A stretch of DNA of 64,000 nt from Ferdinandcohnia sp047238305 (GCF_047238305.1 NZ_JBDFMO010000001.1:2480001-2544000); one strand, 5' to 3'. Positions 7,994 through 16,831 are shown, numbered from the stretch's first letter. Translations and numbers: made by a program. Notes: a model not told the origin generated them from the sequence alone.

Positions 7994-8002
7994 TGTTATA
8001 AT
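7994..8002 (+). promoter_or_regulatory. Extended -10 promoter of trxA
   Basis: TGTTATAAT is a perfect extended -10 element, 33 bp upstream of the trxA start. The -35 region is weak. Confidence 0.6.
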
Positions 8003-8035
8003 TTCAAAGTTGTAACATATTTAGGAGGGGTTTAA

Positions 8036-8350
8036 ATGGCAATTACAAACGTAACGGATCAAACTTTTGACACAGAAACAAAAGAAGGTGTAGTTTTAGC
8101 AGATTTCTGGGCACCTTGGTGTGGACCTTGTAAGATGATTGCTCCAGTATTAGAAGAATTAGATTCTGAAATTGGTGACAAAGTAAAAATCGTAAAGCTT
8201 GATGTAGACGATAACCAAGAAACTGCAGCTAAGTTTGGTGTAATGAGCATCCCAACTTTACTTGTTTTCAAAAACGGTGAAGTTGTTGATAAAGTAGTTG
8301 GTTACCAACCAAAAGAAGCTCTAGCTGGAAAACTTGCTAACCATTATTAA
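8036..8350 (+). CDS. trxA: Thioredoxin
   Basis: This 104-residue thioredoxin carries the redox motif WCGPC near residues 28-32. The conserved cis-proline is in SIPTLLVFKNG. It is a cytoplasmic dithiol reductant for ribonucleotide reductase and other disulfide enzymes. Length and sequence are typical of Bacillus TrxA. The start is ATG with AGGAGGGG 7 bp upstream. It is monocistronic: an extended -10 promoter lies upstream and a strong terminator follows. Confidence 0.98.
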   Translation: MAITNVTDQTFDTETKEGVVLADFWAPWCGPCKMIAPVLEELDSEIGDKVKIVKLDVDDNQETAAKFGVMSIPTLLVFKNGEVVDKVVGYQPKEALAGKLANHY

Positions 8351-8353
8351 TCC

Positions 8354-8379
8354 AAAAAACAGCCGCTAGGCTGTTTTTT
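8354..8379 (+). terminator. Intrinsic terminator after trxA
   Basis: AAAAAACAGCC-GCTA-GGCTGTTTTTT forms a hairpin flanked by A and T runs, so it could act in both directions. Confidence 0.85.
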
Positions 8380-8520
8380 GTTTGCACTTTTTTAGCCAAA
8401 GGAATTCCTTATTTTTCACATACAACATCTCCGTAAAAATGTTACAATTAGAGGTACGGCTTATCTAGGTGCAGATGCACTAAGATACATTAGAATTTAT
8501 AACAGATGGAGTGGTGAAAA

Positions 8521-10293
8521 ATGCACGATCATCTTAAAGAAAAATTAGCGATATTACCGGACCAGCCTGGTTGTTATTTAATGAAAGACAGGCAAGGAAC
8601 TATTATTTATGTAGGAAAAGCCAAAGTATTAAAGAACCGTGTTCGGTCTTATTTTACAGGTTCGCATGATGGTAAAACATTGAGACTTGTAAATGAGATT
8701 GAGGACTTTGAATATATTGTAACATCTTCAAATATTGAAGCTCTCCTATTAGAAATAAACTTAATTAAAAAATATGATCCAAAGTATAATATCATGCTAA
8801 AGGATGACAAGACATATCCGTTTATTAAAATTACTGCTGAAAAACATCCTCGTTTGTTGATAACCCGAAAGGTGAAGAAGGATAAGGGTAAATATTTTGG
8901 ACCGTACCCGAATGTTCAAGCAGCAACTGAAACAAAAAAACTTTTAGACCGGATTTATCCATTACGAAAATGTTCAACTCTACCAGATAAGGTTTGCTTG
9001 TATTATCATATCGGTCAATGTCTAGCTCCTTGTGTGAACGAAGTATCTGATGAAACAAATAAAAAGATGGTAGACGATATTATTCGCTTTCTAAATGGTG
9101 GATATAAAGAGATTAAAGCGGAATTAACAGAAAAAATGATAAAGGCCTCGGAAGAACTTGATTTTGAGAGAGCCAAAGAATACCGCGATCAAATCACAAA
9201 TATTGAAACAACAATGGAAAAACAGAAGATGACTATGACTGATTTTATCGACCGTGATGTTTTCGGTTATTCCTTTGATAAAGGCTGGATGTGTGTTCAA
9301 GTCTTTTTTATTCGTCAAGGTAAATTAATAGAACGGGATGTTTCTTTATTCCCATTTTACAATGAGCCTGAACAAGACTTCTTAACCTTCCTTGGCCAAT
9401 TCTATTTGAAAGAAAATCATTTTAAACCAAAAGAGGTTTTACTTCCTAGTTCAATTGACCATGAGATTGCGGAGCAATTACTAGAAGTAAATGTTCAACA
9501 GCCTAGTCGAGGAAAGAAAAAACAACTAGTAGACTTAGCAACAAAAAATGCTAAAATCGCGTTAACGGAAAAATTTGCTCTCATTGAACGTGATGAAGAG
9601 AGAACAATCAAGGCAGTAGAAAACTTAGGCCAACGATTGGGAATATACACACCACATCGAATCGAGGCATTTGATAACTCAAATATCCAAGGAACAGACC
9701 CTGTTTCAGCAATGATTGTTTTTACGGATGGAAAACCAGATAAAAAGGAATATAGAAAATATAAAATTAAAACGGTTCAAGGTCCTGATGATTATGAATC
9801 AATGCGGGAAGTTGTACGAAGAAGATATAGTCGCGCACTCAAAGAAAACCTTCCATTGCCTGACTTAATCCTCATTGATGGAGGAAAAGGTCATCTCGCT
9901 GCAGTAAGGGATATTCTAGAAAATGAGTTAGGATTAGAAATCCCGTTAGCAGGACTTGCGAAGGATGATAAGCATAGGACCTCAGAGTTGTTAATTGGGG
10001 AACCACCTGAAATTGTAGAATTACCAAGGAACAGCCAGGAGTTTTATCTACTCCAACGGATTCAAGATGAAGTACACCGATTTGTGATTACCTTTCATCG
10101 TCAAGTTCGTGGGAAAAGTGCTTTTCAATCAGTGCTTGATGATATTCCTGGGGTCGGTGAAAAACGAAAGAAAGCAATACTAAAGCATTTTGGCTCAATC
10201 AAGAGGTTGAAAGAAGCAAGTATTGAGGAAATTCAGCAAGCGAATATTCCTCGTCCTACTGCTGAAGCCATCTATGAAAAATTAAAAGAATAG
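8521..10293 (+). CDS. uvrC: Excinuclease ABC subunit C
   Basis: This 590-residue nuclease makes the dual incisions in nucleotide excision repair after UvrAB damage recognition. An N-terminal GIY-YIG domain is visible (GCYLMKDRQGTIIYVGKAK near residues 17-35). A UVR motif near residues 205-235 follows, then the RNase H-like C-terminal nuclease with EAFDNSNIQGTDPVSAM and LILIDGGKGHL. A tandem helix-hairpin-helix (IPGVGEKRKKAILKHFGSI) closes it. The start is ATG with a GGAG-type site upstream. A possible extended -10 (TGTTACAAT) is at 8440-8448. The lysC promoter begins 3 bp after its stop. Confidence 0.98.
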   Translation: MHDHLKEKLAILPDQPGCYLMKDRQGTIIYVGKAKVLKNRVRSYFTGSHDGKTLRLVNEIEDFEYIVTSSNIEALLLEINLIKKYDPKYNIMLKDDKTYPFIKITAEKHPRLLITRKVKKDKGKYFGPYPNVQAATETKKLLDRIYPLRKCSTLPDKVCLYYHIGQCLAPCVNEVSDETNKKMVDDIIRFLNGGYKEIKAELTEKMIKASEELDFERAKEYRDQITNIETTMEKQKMTMTDFIDRDVFGYSFDKGWMCVQVFFIRQGKLIERDVSLFPFYNEPEQDFLTFLGQFYLKENHFKPKEVLLPSSIDHEIAEQLLEVNVQQPSRGKKKQLVDLATKNAKIALTEKFALIERDEERTIKAVENLGQRLGIYTPHRIEAFDNSNIQGTDPVSAMIVFTDGKPDKKEYRKYKIKTVQGPDDYESMREVVRRRYSRALKENLPLPDLILIDGGKGHLAAVRDILENELGLEIPLAGLAKDDKHRTSELLIGEPPEIVELPRNSQEFYLLQRIQDEVHRFVITFHRQVRGKSAFQSVLDDIPGVGEKRKKAILKHFGSIKRLKEASIEEIQQANIPRPTAEAIYEKLKE

Positions 10294-10296
10294 TCG

Positions 10297-10325
10297 TTGC
10301 TATTTTAAAAATACTCTGATATAAT
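10297..10325 (+). promoter_or_regulatory. Sigma-A promoter of lysC
   Basis: TTGCTA (10297-10302), a 17-bp spacer and TATAAT (10320-10325). It starts immediately after the uvrC stop codon and drives the lysine riboswitch leader. Confidence 0.8.
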
Positions 10326-10361
10326 CCTAACTAATATAATATTACACTTCATTACGTTGAA

Positions 10362-10538
10362 GTGATGATAGAGGTGCAAGCTTTATCAGTATGCAATAGG
10401 AGGGGGATGAGCCCCTATGATGATTGCTGAAAGGAAAGTTTGCCGAAGTGAAAAAGGACTCATACCCTTTTTGGCTGGTCTTATGTTTAAGAGACGTAAG
10501 ATTGTCAAGATGAATTAATCTTGGAGAGCTATCTCACG
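10362..10538 (+). ncRNA. Lysine riboswitch (L-box)
   Basis: The conserved lysine aptamer landmarks are present in order: GATAGAGGTGCAAGC, AGTATGC, GCTGAAAGGAAAG, TTGCCGAAG, GGCTGG, ATTGTCAAGA, TCTTGGAGAGCTATCTCAC. P1 forms from GTGATGATAG (10362-10371) and CTATCTCAC (ending near 10537). The P1 3' strand TATCTCA can alternatively pair with TGAGATA in the terminator stem. So lysine should stabilise P1 and allow termination, lowering aspartokinase expression. This matches the B. subtilis lysC leader. Confidence 0.95.
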
Positions 10539-10567
10539 GTGTGACACGTTGTTTTTACGTATATCAC

Positions 10568-10598
10568 AGCAATGAGATAATCTCATTGCTGTTTTTTT
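10568..10598 (+). terminator. Riboswitch-controlled terminator before lysC
   Basis: CAGCAATGAGAT/ATCTCATTGCTG is a 12-bp stem followed by TTTTTTT. Its 5' arm contains TGAGATA, complementary to the aptamer P1 3' strand, which provides the antiterminator alternative. Confidence 0.93.
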
Positions 10599-10600
10599 AT

Positions 10601-10788
10601 TTTATTCAACTAAGGTTTAACCTCAGTTGAATAAAATAAGTGCCTCCGGCGGATGCCACAGATTTTTTAGAGGAAGTTATCGAGCATAGGATCAAAGACT
10701 AGGAACGCCACATCCTGTGGCAACGTCTTTGTGACCCACCTCGTGTGGGCCTAAAATCTGGGCGCAAATACGCCAAGGCGCATTTGAT
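10601..10788. repeat. Dispersed structured repeat, family B, copy 1 (lysC leader)
   Basis: It begins with a hairpin (TTTATTCAACT at 10601-10611 pairing with AGTTGAATAAA at 10625-10635, one internal A/C mismatch, then AGG/CCT). GCCTCCGG starts at 10642. The body folds with CAGATTTT (10659-10666) pairing to AAAATCTG (10752-10759), an AAAGAC/GTCTTT arm and a GCCACATCCTGTGGC tip. It ends with the palindrome AAATACGCCAAGGCGCATTTGATT-like segment. It lies between the riboswitch terminator and the lysC ribosome binding site. The related copy is at 26421-26620. Confidence 0.85.
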
Positions 10789-10811
10789 TAATTGAAGGAG
10801 AGGGTATAAGC

Positions 10812-12056
10812 ATGGGGATCATCGTTCAAAAGTTTGGAGGCACCTCAGTAGGGTCACCGGATAGAATTAAAAATGTTGCTAATCGCGTTATTCAAGAGGT
10901 GGAAGCAGGAAACCAAGTTGTGGTTGTTGTATCTGCAATGGGTAAAACAACAGACCAGCTTGTGAGCCTAGCAAATGAAATTACAAGCTCGCCTAGTAAA
11001 CGCGAGATGGATATGTTGTTAAGTACAGGTGAACAAATAACAATTGCTCTATTATCAATGGCCTTACAGGAACAGGGGCATGAATCTGTATCTTATACAG
11101 GCTGGCAGGCTGGCATTGAAACCGAAGCTATACATAGCAATGCCCGTATTGAAAATATTGAAGTTTCAAGAGTAAACGAAAGCTTAAAAGAAGGTAAAAT
11201 TGTTGTCGTTGCAGGATTCCAAGGGATCAGTAGCTCTGGAGATATAACGACTCTTGGACGAGGTGGTTCTGATACAACCGCAGTTGCACTTGCAGCAGCA
11301 TTGAATGCTGACAAATGTGATATTTACACAGATGTAACGGGTGTATATACAACAGATCCTCGTGTAGTACCATCTGCTCGTAAACTTCATTCCATTTCTT
11401 ATGATGAAATGCTGGAGCTTGCGAACCTAGGTGCAGGTGTACTTCACCCACGTGCAGTCGAATTTGCAAAAAACTTTGAAATGCCGCTTGAAGTTCGTTC
11501 AAGTATAGAGCTAGAAAATGGAACCGTTATTGAGGAGGAAGTTTCAATGGAAAAGAATCTAGTTGTTAGGGGAATTGCTTTTGAAGACCAAATTACAAGG
11601 GTAACCGTTTCTGGATTACCCAATGAACTACACACACTTTCAACCATCTTTGGTACACTCGCAAAGAATGGTCTAAACGTAGATATCATCATTCAAAACC
11701 AGACAGATGAAAATCATACAAATATTTCTTTTTCAGTAAAAACTCAAGATTTACGCGATACATTAGCTGTTTTGGAAAATAATAGAGATTTATTAAAATA
11801 TGAAAGCATCCAACATGAAGATGGGTTAGCGAAGGTATCGATTGTAGGCTCTGGAATGGTTTCAAATCCAGGGGTTGCGGCTGATATGTTCCAGGTACTT
11901 GCACAAGAAAACATTGAGGTTAAAATGGTAAGTACATCTGAAATTAAAGTCTCTACAGTTGTCGAACAAGCAAGTATGGTTCGTGCAGTTGAAACTTTAC
12001 ATGATTCGTTTAATTTAGCTGCAGTGGAAGAAGAAAAAGCAAAAGTTAAACTATAA
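10812..12056 (+). CDS. lysC: Aspartokinase, lysine-sensitive type, alpha subunit frame
   Basis: This 414-residue enzyme phosphorylates aspartate, the first step to lysine, diaminopimelate and threonine. The kinase motif VQKFGGTSVGS is at residues 5-15, and FQGISSSGDITTLGRGGSDTTA follows near residue 140. A pair of ACT domains lies after residue 250. The start is ATG with GAAGGAGAGGG upstream. Expression is under the L-box leader, which fits the lysine-repressed aspartokinase II of B. subtilis (408 residues). As in that gene, an internal in-frame start for a separate beta subunit is visible at 11547. A repeat element separates leader and gene. Confidence 0.96.
   Translation: MGIIVQKFGGTSVGSPDRIKNVANRVIQEVEAGNQVVVVVSAMGKTTDQLVSLANEITSSPSKREMDMLLSTGEQITIALLSMALQEQGHESVSYTGWQAGIETEAIHSNARIENIEVSRVNESLKEGKIVVVAGFQGISSSGDITTLGRGGSDTTAVALAAALNADKCDIYTDVTGVYTTDPRVVPSARKLHSISYDEMLELANLGAGVLHPRAVEFAKNFEMPLEVRSSIELENGTVIEEEVSMEKNLVVRGIAFEDQITRVTVSGLPNELHTLSTIFGTLAKNGLNVDIIIQNQTDENHTNISFSVKTQDLRDTLAVLENNRDLLKYESIQHEDGLAKVSIVGSGMVSNPGVAADMFQVLAQENIEVKMVSTSEIKVSTVVEQASMVRAVETLHDSFNLAAVEEEKAKVKL
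11547..12056 (+). CDS. lysC: Aspartokinase beta subunit (internal in-frame start within lysC)
   Basis: GAGGAGGAAG (11532-11541) sits 6 bp before an in-frame ATG at codon 246 of lysC and would yield a 169-residue protein made of the regulatory ACT domains. B. subtilis LysC is known to produce such a beta subunit from codon 247, forming an alpha2-beta2 enzyme. The near-perfect internal ribosome binding site at the equivalent position makes the same arrangement very likely here. Confidence 0.85.
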   Translation: MEKNLVVRGIAFEDQITRVTVSGLPNELHTLSTIFGTLAKNGLNVDIIIQNQTDENHTNISFSVKTQDLRDTLAVLENNRDLLKYESIQHEDGLAKVSIVGSGMVSNPGVAADMFQVLAQENIEVKMVSTSEIKVSTVVEQASMVRAVETLHDSFNLAAVEEEKAKVKL

Positions 12057-12146
12057 ACGAAAAATTAATCAGGGTCGTTCAGAGGAGAGTATTTGCCTTT
12101 GGGCGCCCTTTTGAATATAAAAAAACTGCACAAATTGTGCAGGAAT

Positions 12147-12602
12147 TTAGTCTTCGGTAATATCTTTCTGATCCCATTTAACCGTAAAGATGATACTTTG
12201 AGCTCGCCTTTTTTGTTGTTCAAAGCTTTCAGTAATTCGGTTTTTCTGTTGTTGAATTTGTTGAGCAAGAAAACCGGATTCAAGTTGGAAGGTGCAAATA
12301 TCCTTTCGTTTAAAACGAGAAGAAACTATGGCACCATCCAAATGAAATTCGATGGAGTTCTTATCCGAACGCTCTACTTTAAGGTCTCCCCATCCAGCAT
12401 CATGAAAAAACGCAATAATTTCTTCAATCGTTGGTAAGGGGAATTTTCGGGCAAGGTTTTTTCCAGCCCAGTATAAAATCTGTGGAGTTTCTTTTCCAAG
12501 TAAATCAGGAATTAAAATTTCACGTATGAGTTCATATCCAAAAACAGAAACAGTCTGTTCGCTTAGGTTTATATTTTGTTCATTGATGTTCATGTTCTTC
12601 AC
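12147..12602 (-). CDS. yslB: DUF2507 family protein YslB
   Basis: This roughly 151-residue soluble protein of the V4R-like or DUF2507 type lies between lysC and sdhC, as yslB does in B. subtilis. Visible features are FGYELIREILIPDLLGKETPQILYWAGKNLARKF and a central FFHDAGWGDLKVE. The start taken is GTG at 12602, because AGAGGGG lies 6 bp upstream on the minus strand; an ATG seven codons earlier (12623) has no such site. Its function is unknown. It is transcribed against its neighbours and converges on lysC, with about 90 bp between the stops. Confidence 0.85.
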   Translation of the reverse strand: MKNMNINEQNINLSEQTVSVFGYELIREILIPDLLGKETPQILYWAGKNLARKFPLPTIEEIIAFFHDAGWGDLKVERSDKNSIEFHLDGAIVSSRFKRKDICTFQLESGFLAQQIQQQKNRITESFEQQKRRAQSIIFTVKWDQKDITED

Positions 12603-12779
12603 TGCATTCCCCTCTTTCTCCATTCATTATTATAAACTATCGGGGATAAGAAACACATGAATTTTTTTGTTTCTTTTTGTCATATAAAATGGATTTGTAC
12701 GACAGGTAAAGTCTAACAATAGTGTCTAATTATTATCAGATTCATGAATAAATTGTGGACGTGTTTCCTTGACGCTCTT

Positions 12780-12998
12780 ACTTTATGGGAGTAAAATGAA
12801 TTTGTTACATTATACTGATAAAAGAAAATTGCGGCTACATTTGTCTTTTTATCTATGAAAAAAGCAATTTGTAGTTTCCTGCAAAGGTTTTCAATTGTCA
12901 GTTTTTAATTCGTCCTTTTATATAATTTTGCAGGATGAGGAATGAAAATGAGGTACCAAAAAGGTACGGTTTATTATTAAGGGGGGGTAAATTAAAGT
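12780..12998 (+). promoter_or_regulatory. sdhCAB promoter and long leader region
   Basis: About 375 bp separate yslB and sdhC. A TATACT box (12811-12816) without a good -35 and a TTGTCA/TTATAT pair (12895-12900, 12918-12923) are candidate promoters. CCTGCAAA near 12878 can pair with TTTGCAGG near 12928. GTACC/GGTAC forms a small hairpin before the ribosome binding site GGGGGGG. A structured leader would fit a regulated sdh mRNA, but no operator or sRNA site can be named from sequence. Confidence 0.4.
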
Positions 12999-13607
12999 AT
13001 GGCAGGTAATCGTGAGTTTTTTAATCGCAGGATTCATTCGTTATTAGGTGTGATTCCTGTAGGGGTATTTTTATTGGTACACTTAACAGCGAATAACTTT
13101 GCGACAAGAGGAGAAGAAGCATTTAACAGTGCTGCTGGTTTTATGGGAAATCTTCCATTTAGGATCTTTCTAGAGGTAGTTATTATTTATCTACCGTTAA
13201 TATTCCATGCGATTTACGGTCTCTATATTGCCTTTACCGCAAAGAACAATGTGAGTAGATACGGTTTCTTCCGTAACTGGATGTTCTTCCTGCAACGTAT
13301 AACCGGAATCATTACTCTAATTTTTGTAGCATGGCATGTATGGGAAACACGTATTCAAGCAGCTTTTGGAGCAGAAGTAAACTTTCAAATGATGGAAGAG
13401 ATCCTAAATTCACCAGCAATGCTTATTTTCTATCTTGTTGGTGTAATCTCAACAATTTTCCATTTCTCAAATGGCTTATGGTCATTTGCTGTAAGTTGGG
13501 GGCTTACAATAACTCCTCGCTCTCAACAAATTGCAACATATATTACTGTCATTATTTTTATTGCATTATCTTACGTAGGTGTATCAACAATCTTAGCTTT
13601 CGTTTAA
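12999..13607 (+). CDS. sdhC: Succinate dehydrogenase cytochrome b558 subunit
   Basis: This 202-residue membrane anchor has five hydrophobic segments (about residues 14-32, 58-80, 93-116, 136-160, 176-200). Several histidines are positioned for two haem b groups (RIHSLLG, IFHAIYG, AWHVWE, IFHFSNG). It anchors SdhA and SdhB and passes electrons to menaquinone. This is the Bacillus-type fused single anchor, unlike the SdhC plus SdhD of proteobacteria. The ribosome binding site is a GGGGGGG tract. It is the first gene of sdhCAB, with 71 bp to sdhA. Confidence 0.97.
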   Translation: MAGNREFFNRRIHSLLGVIPVGVFLLVHLTANNFATRGEEAFNSAAGFMGNLPFRIFLEVVIIYLPLIFHAIYGLYIAFTAKNNVSRYGFFRNWMFFLQRITGIITLIFVAWHVWETRIQAAFGAEVNFQMMEEILNSPAMLIFYLVGVISTIFHFSNGLWSFAVSWGLTITPRSQQIATYITVIIFIALSYVGVSTILAFV

Positions 13608-13678
13608 GAATTTAAATATTTGAACGTTCACGGTTACATATACAAGTTGAACGATCTCTTTATTGGGAGTGAGTTACT

Positions 13679-15439
13679 TTGAGTCAAGGAAAGATTATCG
13701 TAGTTGGTGGTGGATTAGCTGGGTTAATGGCTACCATCAAGGCCGCTGAAGAAGGAACACAAGTTGATTTATTTTCACTCGTACCGGTAAAACGTTCTCA
13801 CTCGGTTTGTGCACAAGGTGGGATTAACGGTGCGGTTAATACAAAAGGTGAAGGGGATTCTCCTTGGATCCACTTCGATGATACAGTATATGGTGGAGAT
13901 TTCCTCGCTAACCAAAAGCCAGTTAAGGCGATGTGCGAGGCAGCTCCAGGAATCATTCACTTAATGGACCGTATGGGAGTTATGTTTAACCGTACACCAG
14001 AAGGTTTACTTGATTTCCGTCGATTTGGTGGTACTCAACACCATCGTACTGCATTCGCTGGTGCAACTACTGGTCAACAATTGCTTTATGCATTAGATGA
14101 GCAAGTTCGCCGTCATGAAGTAGCAGGGCTTGTAACCAAGTACGAAGGCTGGGAATTCCTAGGAATCATCCAAGATGATGAAGGAATTTGTCGTGGTATC
14201 GTCGCACAGAACCTTCACTCTATGGAGATTCAATCTTTCCCTGCAGATGCTGTTATCATGGCTTCAGGTGGGCCTGGGATCATCTTTGGTAAGACAACTA
14301 ACTCAGTTATTAACACTGGTTCTGCCGCATCTATCGTGTACCAACAAGGTGCATATTATGCAAACGGTGAGTTCATTCAAATTCACCCAACAGCAATTCC
14401 TGGAGACGACAAACTTCGCCTAATGAGTGAATCTGCTCGTGGTGAAGGTGGACGAATATGGACTTACAAGGATGGAAAGCCTTGGTACTTCTTAGAGGAA
14501 AAATATCCTGCATATGGAAACTTAGTCCCACGTGATATTGCAACACGTGAAATCTTCCATGTATGTGTTGATATGAAGCTAGGTATTAACGGTGAAAACA
14601 TGGTTTACCTAGACCTTTCTCATAAGGATCCGAAAGAACTAGATATTAAATTAGGTGGGATTATCGAAATCTATGAAAAATTCATGGGTGATGATCCACG
14701 TAAAGTTCCAATGAAAATCTTCCCAGCTGTTCACTACTCAATGGGTGGATTATGGGTTGACGATCATCAACAAACAAACATCCCTGGATTATTTGCTGCA
14801 GGAGAATGTGATTTTTCACAACACGGTGCAAACCGCTTAGGTGCTAATTCACTATTATCAGCTATCTACGGTGGTATGGTTGCGGGTCCAAACGCAGCAC
14901 ATTACATCAAAGGACTTAAGAAAGGTTCAGATTCCATTTCATCAACTGTTTACGATAGCCATGTAAAACAAGAGCAAGAAAAATGGGATAACATCATGGC
15001 GATGGATGGTACTGAAAATGCATACATCCTTCACAAAGAACTTGGTGAATGGATGACAGATAACGTAACAGTTGTTCGTTACAATGACAAGCTCTTAAAG
15101 ACAGACGAAAAAATTCAAGAGCTTATGGAGCGCTATAAGAACATTAATATCAACGACACTTCTAAATGGAGCAACCAAGGTGCTTCATTTACTCGTCAGT
15201 TACAAAATATGCTTCAGTTAGCACGTGTAATTACAATTGGTGCCTATAACCGTAATGAAAGCCGTGGAGCACACTATAAACCAGATTTCCCTGATCGTAA
15301 TGACGAGGATTTCTTAAAAACCACAATGGCTAAATTTACTGGGAAGGATTCTGCACCTGCATTCCATTATGAAGAAGTAGACACTTCATTAATCGCACCA
15401 CGTAAACGTGACTATACAAAGAATAAGGAGGAAAAGTAA
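13679..15439 (+). CDS. sdhA: Succinate dehydrogenase flavoprotein subunit
   Basis: This 586-residue catalytic subunit oxidises succinate to fumarate with covalently bound FAD. The dinucleotide-binding motif VVGGGLAGLMATIKAAEEG is at the N-terminus. The FAD-attachment region RSHSVCAQGGINGA and the active-site region HPTAIPGDDKLRLMSESARGEGG follow. AGECDFSQHGANRLGANSLL also matches the family. The start is TTG with GGGAGTGAG upstream; no alternative start is better placed. The stop is one base from the sdhB start, so the two are translationally coupled. Confidence 0.98.
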   Translation: MSQGKIIVVGGGLAGLMATIKAAEEGTQVDLFSLVPVKRSHSVCAQGGINGAVNTKGEGDSPWIHFDDTVYGGDFLANQKPVKAMCEAAPGIIHLMDRMGVMFNRTPEGLLDFRRFGGTQHHRTAFAGATTGQQLLYALDEQVRRHEVAGLVTKYEGWEFLGIIQDDEGICRGIVAQNLHSMEIQSFPADAVIMASGGPGIIFGKTTNSVINTGSAASIVYQQGAYYANGEFIQIHPTAIPGDDKLRLMSESARGEGGRIWTYKDGKPWYFLEEKYPAYGNLVPRDIATREIFHVCVDMKLGINGENMVYLDLSHKDPKELDIKLGGIIEIYEKFMGDDPRKVPMKIFPAVHYSMGGLWVDDHQQTNIPGLFAAGECDFSQHGANRLGANSLLSAIYGGMVAGPNAAHYIKGLKKGSDSISSTVYDSHVKQEQEKWDNIMAMDGTENAYILHKELGEWMTDNVTVVRYNDKLLKTDEKIQELMERYKNININDTSKWSNQGASFTRQLQNMLQLARVITIGAYNRNESRGAHYKPDFPDRNDEDFLKTTMAKFTGKDSAPAFHYEEVDTSLIAPRKRDYTKNKEEK

Positions 15440-15440
15440 G

Positions 15441-16199
15441 ATGAGTGAAAAAACAGTTGAATTTCATGTAACTCGTCAGGATACTCCAGATTCTGAACCA
15501 TATGTTTTAAAATTTAAGGTTCCATACCGTAAGAATATGAACGTCATTTCCGCTTTAATGGAATTTCGTCGTAATCCGGTAGATATTAATGGAAATAAAG
15601 TGGCCCCAATTACCTGGGATATGAACTGTTTAGAAGAGGTTTGCGGTGCTTGTTCAATGGTTATTAATGGTAAACCTCGTCAATCTTGTTCAGCACTTAT
15701 TGACCAACTTGAACAACCAATTAAACTTGAGCCGATGAAGACATTCCCTATTGTACGTGACTTACAAATTGACCGTAGTAGAATGTTTGATTCATTGAAA
15801 AAAGTAAAAGCTTGGATTCCAATTGATGGAACCTATGATTTGGGTCCTGGTCCTCGTATGCCAGAGAAGAAACGTCAATGGGCATATGAATTATCAAAAT
15901 GTATGACATGTGGCGTATGTTTAGAAGCGTGTCCGAACGTAAACAGCAAATCTGATTTCATCGGACCAGCTCCATTATCCCAAGTTCGTTTATTTAACGC
16001 TCACCCAACAGGTGCAATGAATAAGAGTGAACGTTTAGAAGCGATTATGGGTGATGGTGGACTTGCAAACTGTGGTAACTCACAAAACTGTGTGCAGTCT
16101 TGTCCAAAAGGTATTCCACTAACCACTTCAATTGCTGCTCTAAACAGAGATACATCGATCCAAGCATTCAGAAATATGTTTGGTAGTGACCAAGTCTAA
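15441..16199 (+). CDS. sdhB: Succinate dehydrogenase iron-sulfur subunit
   Basis: This 252-residue iron-sulfur subunit links SdhA flavin to the SdhC haems. The 2Fe-2S ligands are in CLEEVCGACSM plus the later SC. The 4Fe-4S and 3Fe-4S clusters are marked by CMTCGVCLEACP and CGNSQNCVQSCPKGIP. The start taken is ATG at 15441 behind AAGGAGGAAAAG; a longer frame from 15408 lies inside sdhA. It ends the sdhCAB operon and is followed by a strong terminator. Confidence 0.98.
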   Translation: MSEKTVEFHVTRQDTPDSEPYVLKFKVPYRKNMNVISALMEFRRNPVDINGNKVAPITWDMNCLEEVCGACSMVINGKPRQSCSALIDQLEQPIKLEPMKTFPIVRDLQIDRSRMFDSLKKVKAWIPIDGTYDLGPGPRMPEKKRQWAYELSKCMTCGVCLEACPNVNSKSDFIGPAPLSQVRLFNAHPTGAMNKSERLEAIMGDGGLANCGNSQNCVQSCPKGIPLTTSIAALNRDTSIQAFRNMFGSDQV

Positions 16200-16209
16200 T
16201 AGAAATACG

Positions 16210-16248
16210 AAAGCACTCCTTCATGTAAATGGAGGAGTGCTTTTTTTC
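16210..16248 (+). terminator. Intrinsic terminator after sdhB
   Basis: AAAGCACTCCT pairs with AGGAGTGCTTT and is followed by TTTTT. Confidence 0.9.
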
Positions 16249-16366
16249 GAAAAGATATTTCAACATGGTGTCAACATATAGAAACCTCAAAAAATCCTTC
16301 TTTTCCATTAGAAGAAGGCACCACTTTACTGTGAAGTGAATAATCTTATGTAAGGGAGCTATTGGA

Positions 16367-16831
16367 ATGAAACATATTACGTATATCGATGATATTGAGA
16401 CATGGGAGAATGCATTTAATTTTTTCCAACCGATTCAAGTCCGCTTTTCAGAAACAGATATGTTTGGACATTTAAATAACACTGTACCCTTTACTTATTT
16501 TGAGGAAGCAAGAATTCAATATTTTAATAAAATTGGGTTTATGCAAAAATGGACCGACAAATCCAGTGAAGCAATCCCTGTTGTTGCAAGCCAACAATGT
16601 GATTATTTGAAACAAGTCTTTTTTGGGGAACAGCTTAAGTTATTCGTTAAAATAAATCACCTGGGCAATTCTTCAATGGATATTCATTATATGGCAAAGG
16701 ACAAGGAAGGATCCATTTGTTTCGTTGGTAGGAGTACATTAGTTCAAATGTCTAAGCGAACAGGAAAAGGGGAACCATGGTCTGATGAGATGAAACATAT
16801 GTTAAAAAAGCACCTAACCTATATGGTATGA
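16367..16831 (+). CDS. ysmA: Acyl-CoA thioesterase, hot-dog fold (YsmA-like)
   Basis: This 154-residue protein is of the 4-hydroxybenzoyl-CoA thioesterase type. The motif VRFSETDMFGHLNNTVPFTYFEEAR near residue 26 carries the catalytic-region Asp and the HxNN signature. The position between sdhB and gerE is that of ysmA in B. subtilis. It probably hydrolyses an acyl-CoA in the cytoplasm; the substrate is not known. The start is ATG with AAGGGAG upstream. Confidence 0.87.
   Translation: MKHITYIDDIETWENAFNFFQPIQVRFSETDMFGHLNNTVPFTYFEEARIQYFNKIGFMQKWTDKSSEAIPVVASQQCDYLKQVFFGEQLKLFVKINHLGNSSMDIHYMAKDKEGSICFVGRSTLVQMSKRTGKGEPWSDEMKHMLKKHLTYMV

Noticed and set aside
12093..12437. 114-residue plus-strand frame antisense to yslB
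   Set aside because: It is the complement of yslB, which has a family match, conserved gene order and a good ribosome binding site.
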